A stretch of DNA of 64,000 nt, taken from assembly GCF_024298905.1 (NCBI RefSeq), contig NZ_CP101154.1:1550001-1614000 (forward strand), in the 5' to 3' direction. This document shows, in pieces, positions 10,052-19,145 of the stretch. Under the pieces are notes generated by a model. It was not told the DNA's origin and made no database searches. It saw only the letters and a list, made by a program, of their open reading frames with translations. Within the stretch, counting starts at the first letter, position 1; each line of letters starts with the position of its first letter. The translations under genes were made by a program, and so were the position numbers. This stretch comes from Natronomonas marina. GTDB taxonomy: Archaea; Halobacteriota; Halobacteria; Halobacteriales; Haloarculaceae.

Positions 10052-10280
10052 CTTTGTAGTCGATGGCGAGAACGTTGCTGATTCCGAGATCGATGCCCGC
10101 CGTGTTGTCGCCCGGTACATCTTCGACGGGAATCTCTTTCTTGCAGACGAGGTGTAGCTCCCATTCGTCGCCGTTCCAGACGGCACGCACCTGCTGAATG
10201 TTCTCGATTTCTACGTCGGGGCGGGTTTCGTACTCTGCGAGGAATGAAGTCAGACCGGCTCTCTTTCAGGTTGCCACAGA
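10052..10280 (-). pseudogene. TnpB fragment with the first RuvC motif
   Basis: The minus strand encodes GNLKESRSDFI, a one-base frameshift, then LAEYETRPDVEIENIQQV, RAVWNGDEWELHLVCK and DNTAGIDLGISNVLAIDYKD. GIDLGISN carries the first catalytic Asp of the RuvC fold. The N-terminal domain and everything after this motif are missing. It belongs to a different TnpB subgroup from the relics at 42-299 and 4154-4261, so at least two kinds of IS1341-type element have passed through here. Confidence 0.7.
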
Positions 10281-10507
10281 CGTATCTCGGTGATCGATCC
10301 CCGCCAGCGGCCATCGACTGTTCCGAGTGGCGGGATGTCGGCAGTCCAAAAGCACTCCCGGATACCGACCGGAACTAGCTCGACGTCCGAAGGGGATGGA
10401 AGTTGAGACTATACCGGATTTGGCAGAGCTGTAATGCGTGGTTTCAGCCGAATCAGTGAACAGAAACTCCTTCAGATCACCCTTCGTTCGCTTCTTCGTG
10501 TCGCACT
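10281..10507. other. Gene-debris gap before the IS4-type element
   Basis: No intact gene is seen. The minus strand has a protein-like stretch of about 45 codons (SDVELVPVGIRECFWTADI, then DGRWRGSITEIRLW) that runs into the TnpB fragment in the wrong frame and is closed upstream by TAG. It may be the remains of another gene, which I do not recognise. Confidence 0.3.
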
Positions 10508-12337
10508 AGCAACCAAATAGCCGTTTTCCCGAGATTCACGATAGCGTTGTCACTCGGAAATCTGCGCTGACCCAGAGCGAGGGCCCTGCTATCCGATTCC
10601 AGTCTCCTTCTTCAGCAGCGTCAGTGTATTATCTGCTGTCACCATCGGCGAGTGTTCGTACTCACCAGTCAACTCAACCTGGACGAGCAAGTCGACAGCT
10701 CGCCAGATCGAGTACAATAGGCAGGCAAATGCGAAGTAGAAGAACCGAAGCCCGAAATCCTTCGATGTCGTCGCCGCCATGAACCGCTTGATCGATCGGT
10801 AGCCGCTCTCAATCTCCCACCGATACCCGTACTCTATGAGGTGACCACTCCCGCAATTCGTCATGAACACCGAGTACTGCCGGTGGTCGTCGTGTTCGGA
10901 GTTCTCCTTTCGACGATAGATGAGTGTCGTCTCGTGCCACTCGTTCTTCCCAAGATGGAGCTTCCGGTCGGTCTCGTATCGGTCTTGGTCTCGCTGGAGC
11001 AACCGCTTGGCCTGGGCTTTCTCACTCGTCTGCATCCGCTTCGGAACGACGTAGGAGAGCCCGCGCTGGCTTATCATTTCCAGAACGTGCTGGCTATCGA
11101 ACTCTCGGTCCATCAGGACGTTATCGACGTGGACGAGTTCTTCCGCCGAATTCAACAAGTCCTCAACGATCTCCTTGCGTGACTCGCCTTTCCGTACCGG
11201 GCAGGCATCGAGGACGAGTGGGACAGCGTTGCCGACCAGCTGGACTGTCGCCCACTGATAGGCGTACTCGTCGGTCTTCTCCTTCGTCCCGATGATCTCC
11301 TCTTCGTGGCCGGTGCGGTCGCCCGTAAAGGGGTCGGCTTCAGTGATATCGATGGCGACGATGCCTGCGCGGAAGAACTCCTCAGTCTCTGCGACCTCGT
11401 CTATGAGCTGTCGGAGAGCCTGTCGATACATCTCTCGAATCTGCTCGATAGAGAGGGCGCGAATGTGATCGCAATGAGCGTGCCCGAGTGGTGTCCGCTC
11501 CCGCGTTGACTCGTGGATGAAGCTACGAGCGCCCTCGTTGGCGGCCAAGTTTTCACGAAGGCCGAGATACGTCTGTAAGCTCCAGTAGGCGTTCTCGTGG
11601 ATCTCACAGCCCCTGCCCCGATTAAGCGAGAACGCGGGAAAGACGACACGGCTGATGTGCTCGGTAATTGTCTCAGCGTTGTCCAGAATGGCTCGGTTGT
11701 CGGGATGTGATTCGTCTGCGTCATTGCCCCGAGGCGGAAGGGTCTGTTCCGGTTCGCGGGGGACAGCGACATCCGCGTTCAGCGCTTTGATGAGAATCGT
11801 CCGAGCGGCTTTCTGGGCCGTTTCGCGAAGCTCATCGGTGAAGCGCGTGTGCCAACTGCGCCAGAGTGTCGATTGGTCGGGGACTGTTTCCAACTCAAGG
11901 TGCTCACACAGTTCGGGATGGCTGTCGAGGTACTCGCAGAGTGCTGTCTCGTGCTCCCATCCGTGGAGTTCCTTCAGAACGAACATCCGAAAGAGGGTGT
12001 CCATCTCGTAGCGTGTCAGACCTCCATAGCAATCGTAGGTGTTGAACCGGAAGTAGGCCAGCGGGAGTGACCAGACGAACTCCTCAACCGAGTTGTGGCT
12101 ATCGTGGTCGAACCACGTCTCTGCGACCACTCGGACATCTGATTCTAGTCCGGCAAGCGACGTTCGATCGTACAGCGGTGTTGAATCGTATGCCGGCCAC
12201 TCGACGTATGGGCGTTGGGTGATTCGTCGAAAGACAGCTCGATATGACTCAGGAGTCGAAACCACTTCGAGACACTGAGCATCAAGCGCTAAAGAACTCC
12301 CCACATCTGCGGAAATCTTAGGGCTGTTACGGTTGCT
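10508..12337 (-). mobile_element. IS4-type insertion sequence (ends uncertain)
   Basis: The transposase gene is bounded by AGCAACC (10508-10514) and its inverted copy GGTTGCT (12331-12337); further matches inward (AGCC, AGATT) are only partial. I see no direct target duplication outside these points, so the ends are tentative and the element may be old or one-sided. Confidence 0.4.
10589..12304 (-). CDS. IS4-superfamily DDE transposase
   Basis: A 571-residue protein starting at GTG. The C-terminal catalytic part has the IS4 signature Y-x2-R-x3-E-x6-K, seen exactly in YGYRWEIESGYRSIKR. Upstream, FRAGIVAIDITEADPF and HVDNVLMDREFDSQHV supply likely catalytic Asp residues. The frame is intact, so the enzyme may be active. 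It is longer than most IS4 transposases, with a large N-terminal region containing TLFRMFVLKELHGWEHE, probably for DNA binding. It lies just downstream of the cobalamin cluster on the same strand and may have inserted there. Confidence 0.85.
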   Translation of the reverse strand: MGSSLALDAQCLEVVSTPESYRAVFRRITQRPYVEWPAYDSTPLYDRTSLAGLESDVRVVAETWFDHDSHNSVEEFVWSLPLAYFRFNTYDCYGGLTRYEMDTLFRMFVLKELHGWEHETALCEYLDSHPELCEHLELETVPDQSTLWRSWHTRFTDELRETAQKAARTILIKALNADVAVPREPEQTLPPRGNDADESHPDNRAILDNAETITEHISRVVFPAFSLNRGRGCEIHENAYWSLQTYLGLRENLAANEGARSFIHESTRERTPLGHAHCDHIRALSIEQIREMYRQALRQLIDEVAETEEFFRAGIVAIDITEADPFTGDRTGHEEEIIGTKEKTDEYAYQWATVQLVGNAVPLVLDACPVRKGESRKEIVEDLLNSAEELVHVDNVLMDREFDSQHVLEMISQRGLSYVVPKRMQTSEKAQAKRLLQRDQDRYETDRKLHLGKNEWHETTLIYRRKENSEHDDHRQYSVFMTNCGSGHLIEYGYRWEIESGYRSIKRFMAATTSKDFGLRFFYFAFACLLYSIWRAVDLLVQVELTGEYEHSPMVTADNTLTLLKKETGIG

Positions 12338-12420
12338 TGTATCGATTTATGCTGGCGTTCTGCTTCTAGTTCGACGTGCATCGTCTCGGCAATTTCCTCG
12401 TCGAATTGCGAGCCACTCAT
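12289..12420 (-). CDS. Short ORF at the transposase 5' end, unknown
   Basis: A 43-codon frame begins MSGSQFDEEIAETMHVELEA, is charged and helix-forming, and overlaps the transposase start. The frame is also open upstream (DWEAEIVELLGL). If the IS boundary proposed at 12337 is right, this is the start of a chromosomal gene cut by the insertion, its last codons being IS sequence. It may not be expressed. Not recognised. Confidence 0.3.
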   Translation of the reverse strand: MSGSQFDEEIAETMHVELEAERQHKSIQATVTALRFPQMWGVL

Positions 12421-12494
12421 CAAACCTAAAAGTTCCACGATTTCAGCTTCCCAGTCACCCGCTGTCGAAGAAAGAGGTCACGGAGTCCGATTTA

Positions 12495-13979
12495 CTATAA
12501 ACATCTAGTAAATACTGAATAATCAAATTCATCAACCAACTCTGCAGCACTATCGTACGAGGAACGCTGTTCCATGTCAGTGACGTCACGCTGTTTGTTT
12601 GCGTGTCGGAATACCGAGTCTAGAAACGCATCGCGTACGTCCTCGTTCTCGAATAATCCATGCAGATAGGTCCCGAGTACGGACTGGGTGGCAGCACTCT
12701 GCTCTTCCAAGGGTTGTTTGACGGCTCCTGTATAGGTCGCTCGCCCCATGTGAATCTCGTATCCTGAAATAGTGCCTGCTACGCCGTCGATCGGTCCCGT
12801 TCCTGTGGCTTCTAGACTCACTTGTTGGACTCGTTTCTGGTGTGAGAAGCACGTCTCGACAGGAAGGAGTCCGATCCCATCGATAACGTCCGCTGTCCCC
12901 GTGCCCTCGATGGAGGCGTTCGTTATTCGCTCACCGAGCATCTGATAGCCGCCACAGATGCCGACGATCGGCCCCGAAAAGGAAGACAACGCGTCATCTA
13001 ACCCTGCTTCTTTGAGTGCGAGCAGATCGTCGACAGTGTTCTTTGTTCCCGGAAGGATGACAGCGTCCAGGTCTGCGAGCTGCGAGTCGATTGGAACGTA
13101 TTCGACGCGAACCCCCGGGACAGCAGCCAACGGTGCGAGGTCAGTGAAATTCGAGATACGTGGAAGCCGAGGAACACCGATGGTGACGGTCTGCTCAGGG
13201 GGATGTCCATCGTCGTCACCAAATACAGCGCGCTGTCCCTCGGACGGTAACGAGACGCTGTCCTCCTCGGGCAACCCTGGGTCGTCGTAGGGGAGAACTC
13301 CGAGAACGGGAGTACCCATCTTGGCTTCGAGTTCTTCGATACCGGGGTCTAGGAGCGACGCATCACCACGGAATTTGGTGATTACGACGCCTCGAACCCG
13401 GTCGCGGAGGTCCTCCGGCATGAGTTCGAGCGTGCCGTAGAGACTGGCGAACACGCCACCACGTTCGATGTCCCCCAGGAGGACGATGGATGCATCGGCG
13501 AACCGGGCAGTTTCGACGTTTGCCAGGTCGCAGTCGTGGAGATTAATCTCTGCGATGCTTCCCGCGCCCTCGGCGACGATGAGATCGTACTCCGCCGCCA
13601 GCCGTTCGTAGGATTCGATAGCTGCCTGACGCGCCTGCGCCCAGTGTTCGTCGTAGTACTCCCCCGGTTCGTAGTGGCCGACAGCCTCTCCCTGAATGAC
13701 GAGCTGACTCTCGCCCTCGCCGCGAGGTTTCAACAGCACCGGGTTCATATCGGTCGTCGGCGCCACGTTCGCGGCACGCGCCTGTACGAACTGCGAGACG
13801 CCGATCTCTCCCCAATTACCGTCTGGGGTCACGACTGCCCGGGCGTTGTTGCTCATGTTCTGGGCCTTGAATGGAGCGACCGCCACTCCCTCGCGAGAAA
13901 GTCGTCGACACAGCCCGGCAACGACCGTGCTCTTGCCCACGTGACTCGCCGTTCCCGCGACGAGTACCGTTCGTGTCAT
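12495..13979 (-). CDS. cbiP: Cobyric acid synthase
   Basis: A 494-residue glutamine-dependent amidotransferase that amidates side chains b, d, e and g of adenosylcobyrinic acid a,c-diamide. The N-terminal ATPase domain starts [19 protein letters not shown] (P-loop) and has FKAQNMSNN. The C-terminal class-I amidotransferase domain has nucleophile Cys342 in GICGGYQML and His440 in TYLHGLFEN. Length is normal. Its ATG overlaps the upstream cobO stop by one base (TGATG), so it is the last gene of a minus-strand operon. A few hundred bases beyond its end lies the IS4-type element. Confidence 0.95.
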   Translation of the reverse strand: MTRTVLVAGTASHVGKSTVVAGLCRRLSREGVAVAPFKAQNMSNNARAVVTPDGNWGEIGVSQFVQARAANVAPTTDMNPVLLKPRGEGESQLVIQGEAVGHYEPGEYYDEHWAQARQAAIESYERLAAEYDLIVAEGAGSIAEINLHDCDLANVETARFADASIVLLGDIERGGVFASLYGTLELMPEDLRDRVRGVVITKFRGDASLLDPGIEELEAKMGTPVLGVLPYDDPGLPEEDSVSLPSEGQRAVFGDDDGHPPEQTVTIGVPRLPRISNFTDLAPLAAVPGVRVEYVPIDSQLADLDAVILPGTKNTVDDLLALKEAGLDDALSSFSGPIVGICGGYQMLGERITNASIEGTGTADVIDGIGLLPVETCFSHQKRVQQVSLEATGTGPIDGVAGTISGYEIHMGRATYTGAVKQPLEEQSAATQSVLGTYLHGLFENEDVRDAFLDSVFRHANKQRDVTDMEQRSSYDSAAELVDEFDYSVFTRCL

Positions 13980-14680
13980 CAGTACTCCGTCCCCTTCCGC
14001 GCCCGATGTCCCGCCTCGAACGGGTGTTTCTCTTTTCGGACGTTCGTGACGAGGTCGGCGTGATCGTAGACGTACGTTGGTTTCTCGTGTCCTCCCGTGA
14101 GTACGAGCTCGAGACGCTCGGGTTTCGCCTCAATGAGATTCACCACGGCGTCGGGGCTGATGAGGTCGCGGTTTGCAGCATACAGTATCTCGTCAAGCAT
14201 CAGCATATGCACGCCATCCTCTGGAGGCCCATTGAGCGGAAGGACCGATTCCAAGTCCGGGTCATCCCAGGAAGCGAGCAACTCGCGGGCGCGTTCGAGA
14301 CCTCCGCGGGCTCTCGCAGCGTGATCGTCCTCATCCGTTCCGTCTCGTAGTCCGTGCCAGCCGTAGTGTCCCGAGTTCTCGTAGGAGATCCCGGGCATCG
14401 CTCCTATCGCGTTGTACTCCCCGCGGACGTCCTCAACACTCGACGCACCTCCCTTCATGAACTGAAGCACATGGACGCGATAACCGTGGCCCGCTGCGCG
14501 AAACCCCATTCCCAGTGCTGCGGTGGTCTTTCCTTTCCCTTCACCCCACCAGACCTGAACGAGACCGAACTCTTCGGGTGTCGCCAGTTCGATGTCTTCA
14601 GCTTTCGGAGTCACGCCACCGCCAGGCGTTCGAGACGATGCTTCGCTCTCGTCTGCGCTGTGAATGGGATCCTCTGTCAT
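13979..14680 (-). CDS. cobO: Corrinoid adenosyltransferase (CobO/BtuR type)
   Basis: A 233-residue protein that transfers the 5'-deoxyadenosyl group of ATP to Co(I) corrinoids. The P-loop is [13 protein letters not shown] (about 45-57), followed by [11 protein letters not shown] and the Walker-B-like [12 protein letters not shown]. The first 38 residues are an acidic, probably disordered tail. The start overlaps the end of SUMT by 4 bases, and the stop overlaps the cbiP start. Confidence 0.93.
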   Translation of the reverse strand: MTEDPIHSADESEASSRTPGGGVTPKAEDIELATPEEFGLVQVWWGEGKGKTTAALGMGFRAAGHGYRVHVLQFMKGGASSVEDVRGEYNAIGAMPGISYENSGHYGWHGLRDGTDEDDHAARARGGLERARELLASWDDPDLESVLPLNGPPEDGVHMLMLDEILYAANRDLISPDAVVNLIEAKPERLELVLTGGHEKPTYVYDHADLVTNVRKEKHPFEAGHRARKGTEY

Positions 14681-15615
14681 GAGTCGAACACCTCGGCATG
14701 TCGATCGGTAACGACACCATAGTCGGTATCACTGTGTTCGGTATCGACTACAGATCCCTCTCTAGAATCTGTGTGTTCCCCTCTGCAATGTTCCCGAAGC
14801 GTCTCGTTCCGCCTCGGTTCGATCTTTTCCTCCGCCGCCGCTGAGGCCGTGCCTCCGAGCCAGTCGGCGACATTTCTGTGGACGTCGACGACGTCACCGA
14901 CGACGGTGACGGCAGGAGAATCGACACCCGCGTTCCGGACTTTTTCGGTTATGTTGTTGAGCGTCCCGGTGACGGTGAACTCGTCGTTCCAGGTTGACTT
15001 CTGGACTATCGCCGTGGATGTGTCGTCCTCAACGCCGTTTTTGAGGAGGGCGTCGAGGTTGTCGGGGAGTCGTCGGACACCCATGAGGATGACGAGCGTT
15101 CCACCGGTTTCGACGTTTGAGGCGAGGGAGTCCCAGTCGAGGGCGCTCTTGTCCTTGGTCGGATCCTCGTGCCCCGTGACGACGGTGAACGACGACGAGT
15201 ACTCACGGTGTGTCACCGGAATGCCGGCAACCCCCGGAGCCGCCACGGCGCTTGAGACGCCTGGAACGACCTCGAACACCACTCCCTCGGAGGCGAGGTA
15301 CTCTGCCTCTTCCCCACCTCTCCCGAAAACGTTCGGATCCCCTCCCTTGAGACGGACGACCTGTTTACCGTTCGTGGCTTGCGTAGCCATCATACGGTTT
15401 ATTTTGTCCTGGGGTGTGCGCTCGCCTCCGGGCTTCTTTCCGACGTTGTGGATCTCAGCGTTTTCGGGGATCCAGTCGAGGACACCGTCACCGACGAGCG
15501 AGTCGTGGAAAATGACGTCTGAGTTTTCGAGGAGGCGTTTCGCCTTCACGGTGAGGAGTTCGGCATCGCCGGGACCCGCTCCGACGAGATATACTTTTCC
15601 GATGTCACCGGACAT
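14677..15615 (-). CDS. cobA: Uroporphyrinogen-III C-methyltransferase (SUMT)
   Basis: A 312-residue enzyme using S-adenosylmethionine to methylate C2 and C7 of uroporphyrinogen III, giving precorrin-2, the branch point to cobalamin and siroheme. Motifs are VYLVGAGPGDAELLTVKA at the N-terminus, VVRLKGGDPNVFGRGGEE, and EVVPGVSSAVAAPGVAGIPV. The last 55 residues, from about 258, form a polar tail not needed for the fold. No fused uroporphyrinogen synthase or oxidase domain is present. It overlaps cobO downstream. Confidence 0.93.
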   Translation of the reverse strand: MSGDIGKVYLVGAGPGDAELLTVKAKRLLENSDVIFHDSLVGDGVLDWIPENAEIHNVGKKPGGERTPQDKINRMMATQATNGKQVVRLKGGDPNVFGRGGEEAEYLASEGVVFEVVPGVSSAVAAPGVAGIPVTHREYSSSFTVVTGHEDPTKDKSALDWDSLASNVETGGTLVILMGVRRLPDNLDALLKNGVEDDTSTAIVQKSTWNDEFTVTGTLNNITEKVRNAGVDSPAVTVVGDVVDVHRNVADWLGGTASAAAEEKIEPRRNETLREHCRGEHTDSREGSVVDTEHSDTDYGVVTDRHAEVFDS

Positions 15616-15745
15616 CAGCTTCTACCTCCTGTTTTTTCCGACGTGTTTTTCCGTTTGACCCCTCGGCCCCAAGCCGTCGAGAGTCAGCGAGCTGACCCTC
15701 GACGAACCCGGAGCACCCAATCGACGACTCGACTTCAAACATCAT
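15605..15745 (-). CDS. Possible 46-residue ORF before SUMT
   Basis: The frame starts MMFEVESSIGCSGFVEGQLA, ends in a basic/acidic tail, and its stop codon overlaps the SUMT start by 11 bases. Overlap of this kind is common for real genes in this operon, but composition is not strongly protein-like and no family is recognised. It also overlaps the HAD fragment by 11 bases. It may be only a leader region. Confidence 0.3.
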   Translation of the reverse strand: MMFEVESSIGCSGFVEGQLADSRRLGAEGSNGKTRRKKQEVEADVR

Positions 15746-15872
15746 GAAACACCCCCAACAGATGGTCGTTTTCCTCCGGCGAACGCTCCGTGATCCGGAC
15801 CTCGTTTACCGTTACGAGGGTTCCGAAGAGATCGAACGAGACCGCGGCGACGGTTTCGTTTCCGTGTCGCAT
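15735..15872 (-). pseudogene. HAD-family hydrolase, N-terminal fragment
   Basis: Starting at ATG 15872, one base ahead of the cbiA stop codon region, the frame reads MRHGNETVAAVSFDLFGTLV. FDLFGTLV is HAD motif I with the nucleophile Asp and phosphate-binding Thr. The frame ends after 45 residues, so motifs II-IV are missing. HAD-type genes occur next to cobalamin genes in other haloarchaea, so this is probably the start of a gene whose body was deleted, which would also explain the short unassigned stretch before SUMT. Confidence 0.5.
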
Positions 15873-15873
15873 C

Positions 15874-17172
15874 TTACATCGCCTCGAGGAACGCGTCGAA
15901 GGCCCCGCTAGCGGGGTGGACGTGACAGTACGTCCCGAGCGTCTCGTACTCGTAAAGCCCGTCCCGACCGTCTTCGATGCCGTCACCCCGCTTGACATCG
16001 AACGCGAACTGACCGTCTCTGGCGACATCAGCACTGGAATAGTGGAACTCGTGGCCTCGCAGGGACTGCCCCGAGCCGGCAGTAAGTGTACTTTCTCGGG
16101 CGCGGAGTTCGACGTGATCGAGTGCCTGATACCGGTCGTGCATCTGCACATCCGCAGGGAGGACCCCCGCCATTCGGTGGGTGTCGCCTTCGTCGGTAGT
16201 CAGCGTCTCGGCGAGCGTCATCAGCCCGCCACACTCGCCGACGATAGGAAGCCCATCGGCCGCCCCAGCGCCGAGTTGTCGTATCGAAGGACTGTTCTCC
16301 AGCGTGGCAGCGTGAAGTTCGGGGTATCCTCCCGGAAGATAGACCCCGTCGCAGTCGGGGAGTTCGTCTCCCGCCGTCGGCGCGAACGTGACCACGCTTG
16401 CACGCTCACGAAGGCGCTCGATAGTCGCGGGATAATAGAAGCGGAATGCGTCGTCCCGAGCGACCGCAACTCGCTTGTCCGCCTCCGGCTGGACTGGTTC
16501 TCGATCGAGCTGTGGAGGTGTCCGCGCGATATCAACGAGTCGTTCAGTACGGATGTGTTCGGCCGCATCGTCTAGGACCTCCGTTGAGAGCGGGGATTCG
16601 TCCCCCATGTGCAGCCCAAGATGGCGGTCGGGAATCTCGAAATCGTCGCGAGGGGGGATTCGACCCAGGTACGTCAAATCGTCCGGCAGTGCATCGCGAA
16701 TGCCACGTTCGTGGCGTCCGCCGTGAGCGCGTTGTGCAATGACACCTGCGACATCGACGTCGGTGTCGGCATGTTCGCTGTATCGCTGAAATCCGAGTGC
16801 AGTCGCGGCGACGCTTTCCATCCCAGCTTTTGCATCGACGGCGAGAACGACGGGAAGGTCGAGTGACTCGGCGACCATGGCGGTACTGGAGCCGTCGCCG
16901 TCGTACAACCCCATCACGCCCTCCACGACACAGACGTCGCCGTCGCCTCGGTAGTAGTTCCGCCGAAGCCCGTCCTCACCCTGGAGCCAGCGGTCGAGCG
17001 TTCGCGAGGGCCGACCGGCCACGCGCTCGTGATGACTGGGATCGATGAAATCGGGACCGGCTTTGGCGGGTTGGACCGTGTATTCCCGCTCTTGGAGAGC
17101 CCGAATGATGGCGAGCGTGGCCACGGTCTTCCCGACGCCCGAACGGGTTCCACCGATAACGATGCCCTTCAT
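15874..17172 (-). CDS. cbiA: Cobyrinic acid a,c-diamide synthase
   Basis: A 432-residue ATP- and glutamine-dependent amidase for side chains a and c of cobyrinic acid. The N-terminal P-loop is [16 protein letters not shown] (7-22). The glutaminase half has nucleophile Cys314 in [14 protein letters not shown] and a late HYSS stretch. The start overlaps the stop of the cobT-like gene by 4 bases, showing operon translation. Length is slightly below bacterial CbiA, but all motifs are present. Confidence 0.93.
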   Translation of the reverse strand: MKGIVIGGTRSGVGKTVATLAIIRALQEREYTVQPAKAGPDFIDPSHHERVAGRPSRTLDRWLQGEDGLRRNYYRGDGDVCVVEGVMGLYDGDGSSTAMVAESLDLPVVLAVDAKAGMESVAATALGFQRYSEHADTDVDVAGVIAQRAHGGRHERGIRDALPDDLTYLGRIPPRDDFEIPDRHLGLHMGDESPLSTEVLDDAAEHIRTERLVDIARTPPQLDREPVQPEADKRVAVARDDAFRFYYPATIERLRERASVVTFAPTAGDELPDCDGVYLPGGYPELHAATLENSPSIRQLGAGAADGLPIVGECGGLMTLAETLTTDEGDTHRMAGVLPADVQMHDRYQALDHVELRARESTLTAGSGQSLRGHEFHYSSADVARDGQFAFDVKRGDGIEDGRDGLYEYETLGTYCHVHPASGAFDAFLEAM

Positions 17173-18173
17173 GCGTTAGCAGTGACCTCCTCACCGACGA
17201 GCCTGTCGTAGACGGTGGCGATTTTCTCGCGTACGGCTGCCATCGATACGTCGGCAGCGGCAGCCAGCGACAACGCCCCGCCCATTCCCACGCCCTCCTT
17301 GGCCTCGCCAGCCACGTAGGCATCCATCGCCGGATGACTCACACTATCGAAACCGGGATCGGTGACCGTCAGCGCTACGTCGAGATCGTCCGCAAGTTCG
17401 CGGATTCCCGCCGTTTCGTCTACAGCAATGAAAGAAGTGGTCTCGAGCGAGATCGAAGCATCCGTGCCTGCATGCCGAACGAGCGCGGCGGCGGCCATCT
17501 GGGTACCGCCGGCGAGCGTTACGCTCTTCCCCGCGTCAGTCGCTCCGGCAGTCAATCCGGCCACGACAGCGAGTACCGGATCGCCGACGTACCGAACCGC
17601 CTCTAGCGGGTTACCGGCAGCGCTCCCGCTCGACATGCTACTCGTGTCCAGTGCTTCGCCGACGACGTCGCGCTTGAGCGAGAGTGGGTTCTCCGGCAGC
17701 GACGAGGAGACGGTCGGCTGCTCCCCGAGTGCGGTCAGAACACCGAGAGCAGTCGTCGTGCCACCGGGAATCGTCTCGCCGATCACGAGTTCCTTATCGG
17801 GCAGGGAGCGACCCAGTCGACGAGCGGCTTCGAACGTGTCCGATGCCGACGCGACCGGGTCCGGGGTTCGAATATCGTTTCCGACCTCGTCTCCGATCGT
17901 GACCGTCGGTGCCGCCGTCGATCTGGCGAGCCCAGCGTCGACGGCAAGCAGGTCGAATCCGAGGAGTTCGCGGACAGCGCGAGTGATGACCGCTGGCGTT
18001 GGGCAGCCGGTCGGGCTAACCGGAACGACCGGAGCTTGGACTGGATGACCGTATTCGACGATTTCGAGATCTGCACTGGGCGTGTGAACCATCGCGTCAG
18101 GGTTGGCCCCTGCTGCGCTGATCCCATCGATACGGGCCGTATCGGTGTTTCCTGCGACGAGAACGACTCTCAT
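17169..18173 (-). CDS. cobT: CobT-like phosphoribosyltransferase family protein
   Basis: A 334-residue protein of the archaeal CobT-like family related to nicotinate-nucleotide-dimethylbenzimidazole phosphoribosyltransferase. Features include [20 protein letters not shown], the glycine-rich [20 protein letters not shown] and [15 protein letters not shown]. The bacterial enzyme activates the lower-ligand base of cobalamin; the archaeal role is inferred. ATG 18173 was chosen over one 16 codons upstream because the latter would run through the stop of the preceding gene. A 16-base gap separates the two genes. Confidence 0.8.
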   Translation of the reverse strand: MRVVLVAGNTDTARIDGISAAGANPDAMVHTPSADLEIVEYGHPVQAPVVPVSPTGCPTPAVITRAVRELLGFDLLAVDAGLARSTAAPTVTIGDEVGNDIRTPDPVASASDTFEAARRLGRSLPDKELVIGETIPGGTTTALGVLTALGEQPTVSSSLPENPLSLKRDVVGEALDTSSMSSGSAAGNPLEAVRYVGDPVLAVVAGLTAGATDAGKSVTLAGGTQMAAAALVRHAGTDASISLETTSFIAVDETAGIRELADDLDVALTVTDPGFDSVSHPAMDAYVAGEAKEGVGMGGALSLAAAADVSMAAVREKIATVYDRLVGEEVTANA

Positions 18174-18189
18174 TGTGTGACCCGAATCA

Positions 18190-18978
18190 TTACCGCTGGA
18201 CCTCTTCTCCGTCGGTTGCAACCGGGCGTCGTGTCCGGGTCAATTGCGCTTCGAACGAGGCTGCCGACGCACCGTCGTCGCCAGCGAGCGCGCGCTGCTT
18301 TTCGACCTCCGCGTGAACGGCGTCTGTTATTCGTGGATGCGCTCCAAACGGGTCAGCATACTCGATGCCACCGCGTGCGAGTTCGAGCTCGTCGGGAATC
18401 CTGCTCTCGGTCGCTTCGGTTCGTGTCAGAAAGAGCGGGACAGCTACCGACTGGTTCTTGCTAGTATTGTACCGGACACATTCGACTGTGGGATTCTGGA
18501 GGAGATAACAGGTCAGCACTTCTCCGTATCCCGATTGTTCTCGAAGTCGTGCTGCGTGATAGTCGGTTGTTTGCCGGTGGTACGGTTTCGAACTACTCCC
18601 GAATCCAACGAGGATGAGAGAGACGTCGTCAGATGCCGGAATCAGACTTGCTCCTTTCTCTTCTATCACCTCGGTGACGGCCGGGCTCTGACCGGGTGGT
18701 TCGCAGTAGTGGATGTCCCCTGGGACATAGGAGAGCGCGGCGGGGACGCCATCGATCGTGTCGTGGCTATGTGCGGCACACATTGGGACTGCATACACTG
18801 TATCCGCAGAAATCCGCTCGAACTTTTTTTTGAGCCCACGGATCGGTTCACTCTCGTACGTCGCTATCTCGACGTCATCGACGACGGAACGCCGGCTGAG
18901 ACGACCGGCGTGTGCTTCGAGCACTTCGTGGGCGTTTCTCGTATTACGGCCGATGAGCAGGATTGATTCGGTTGTCAT
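18190..18978 (-). CDS. cbiX: CbiX-like chelatase family protein
   Basis: A 262-residue protein resembling CbiX sirohydrochlorin cobaltochelatases. It begins [17 protein letters not shown], in place of the usual LLxGHGSR, and has [19 protein letters not shown] and [19 protein letters not shown], the latter two with candidate metal-binding His. The usual N-terminal His is replaced by Arg-Asn, so the active site differs from the CbiX at 31218-32444. A distinct role, such as cobalt delivery or a different tetrapyrrole, is possible. It is the first gene of the operon running to cbiP. Confidence 0.7.
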   Translation of the reverse strand: MTTESILLIGRNTRNAHEVLEAHAGRLSRRSVVDDVEIATYESEPIRGLKKKFERISADTVYAVPMCAAHSHDTIDGVPAALSYVPGDIHYCEPPGQSPAVTEVIEEKGASLIPASDDVSLILVGFGSSSKPYHRQTTDYHAARLREQSGYGEVLTCYLLQNPTVECVRYNTSKNQSVAVPLFLTRTEATESRIPDELELARGGIEYADPFGAHPRITDAVHAEVEKQRALAGDDGASAASFEAQLTRTRRPVATDGEEVQR

Positions 18979-18991
18979 GGGTCATCCACTC

Positions 18992-19025
18992 ACACAAGTT
19001 TATTTGTGTTAACCCAATTTGGGTT
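18992..19025. promoter_or_regulatory. Paired inverted repeats upstream of the cbiX-cobT-cbiA operon
   Basis: ACACAA-GTTTAT-TTGTGT (18992-19009) is a perfect 6-bp inverted repeat with a 6-base spacer. It is followed directly by the perfect palindrome AACCCAATTTGGGTT (19011-19025). They lie 14-47 bases before the ATG at 18978, overlapping where a haloarchaeal promoter is expected. Repeats of matching core and spacing occur before cbiT. Confidence 0.55.
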
Positions 19026-19136
19026 GTCTTACTGGTTGAGACGGACTGTCAAATAAGTTTTGGTGAGCCAGATTCCGTGCAGCGAGAGAGCGGCGATAGT
19101 GACACATAGTGGACACTCAGTAGCCCGTAGATAGCA

Positions 19137-19145
19137 TTAACAGCG
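19137..19145. repeat. Target-site duplication, left copy
   Basis: TTAACAGCG directly precedes the left inverted repeat of the IS5-type element and is repeated exactly at 20214-20222. Confidence 0.85.
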
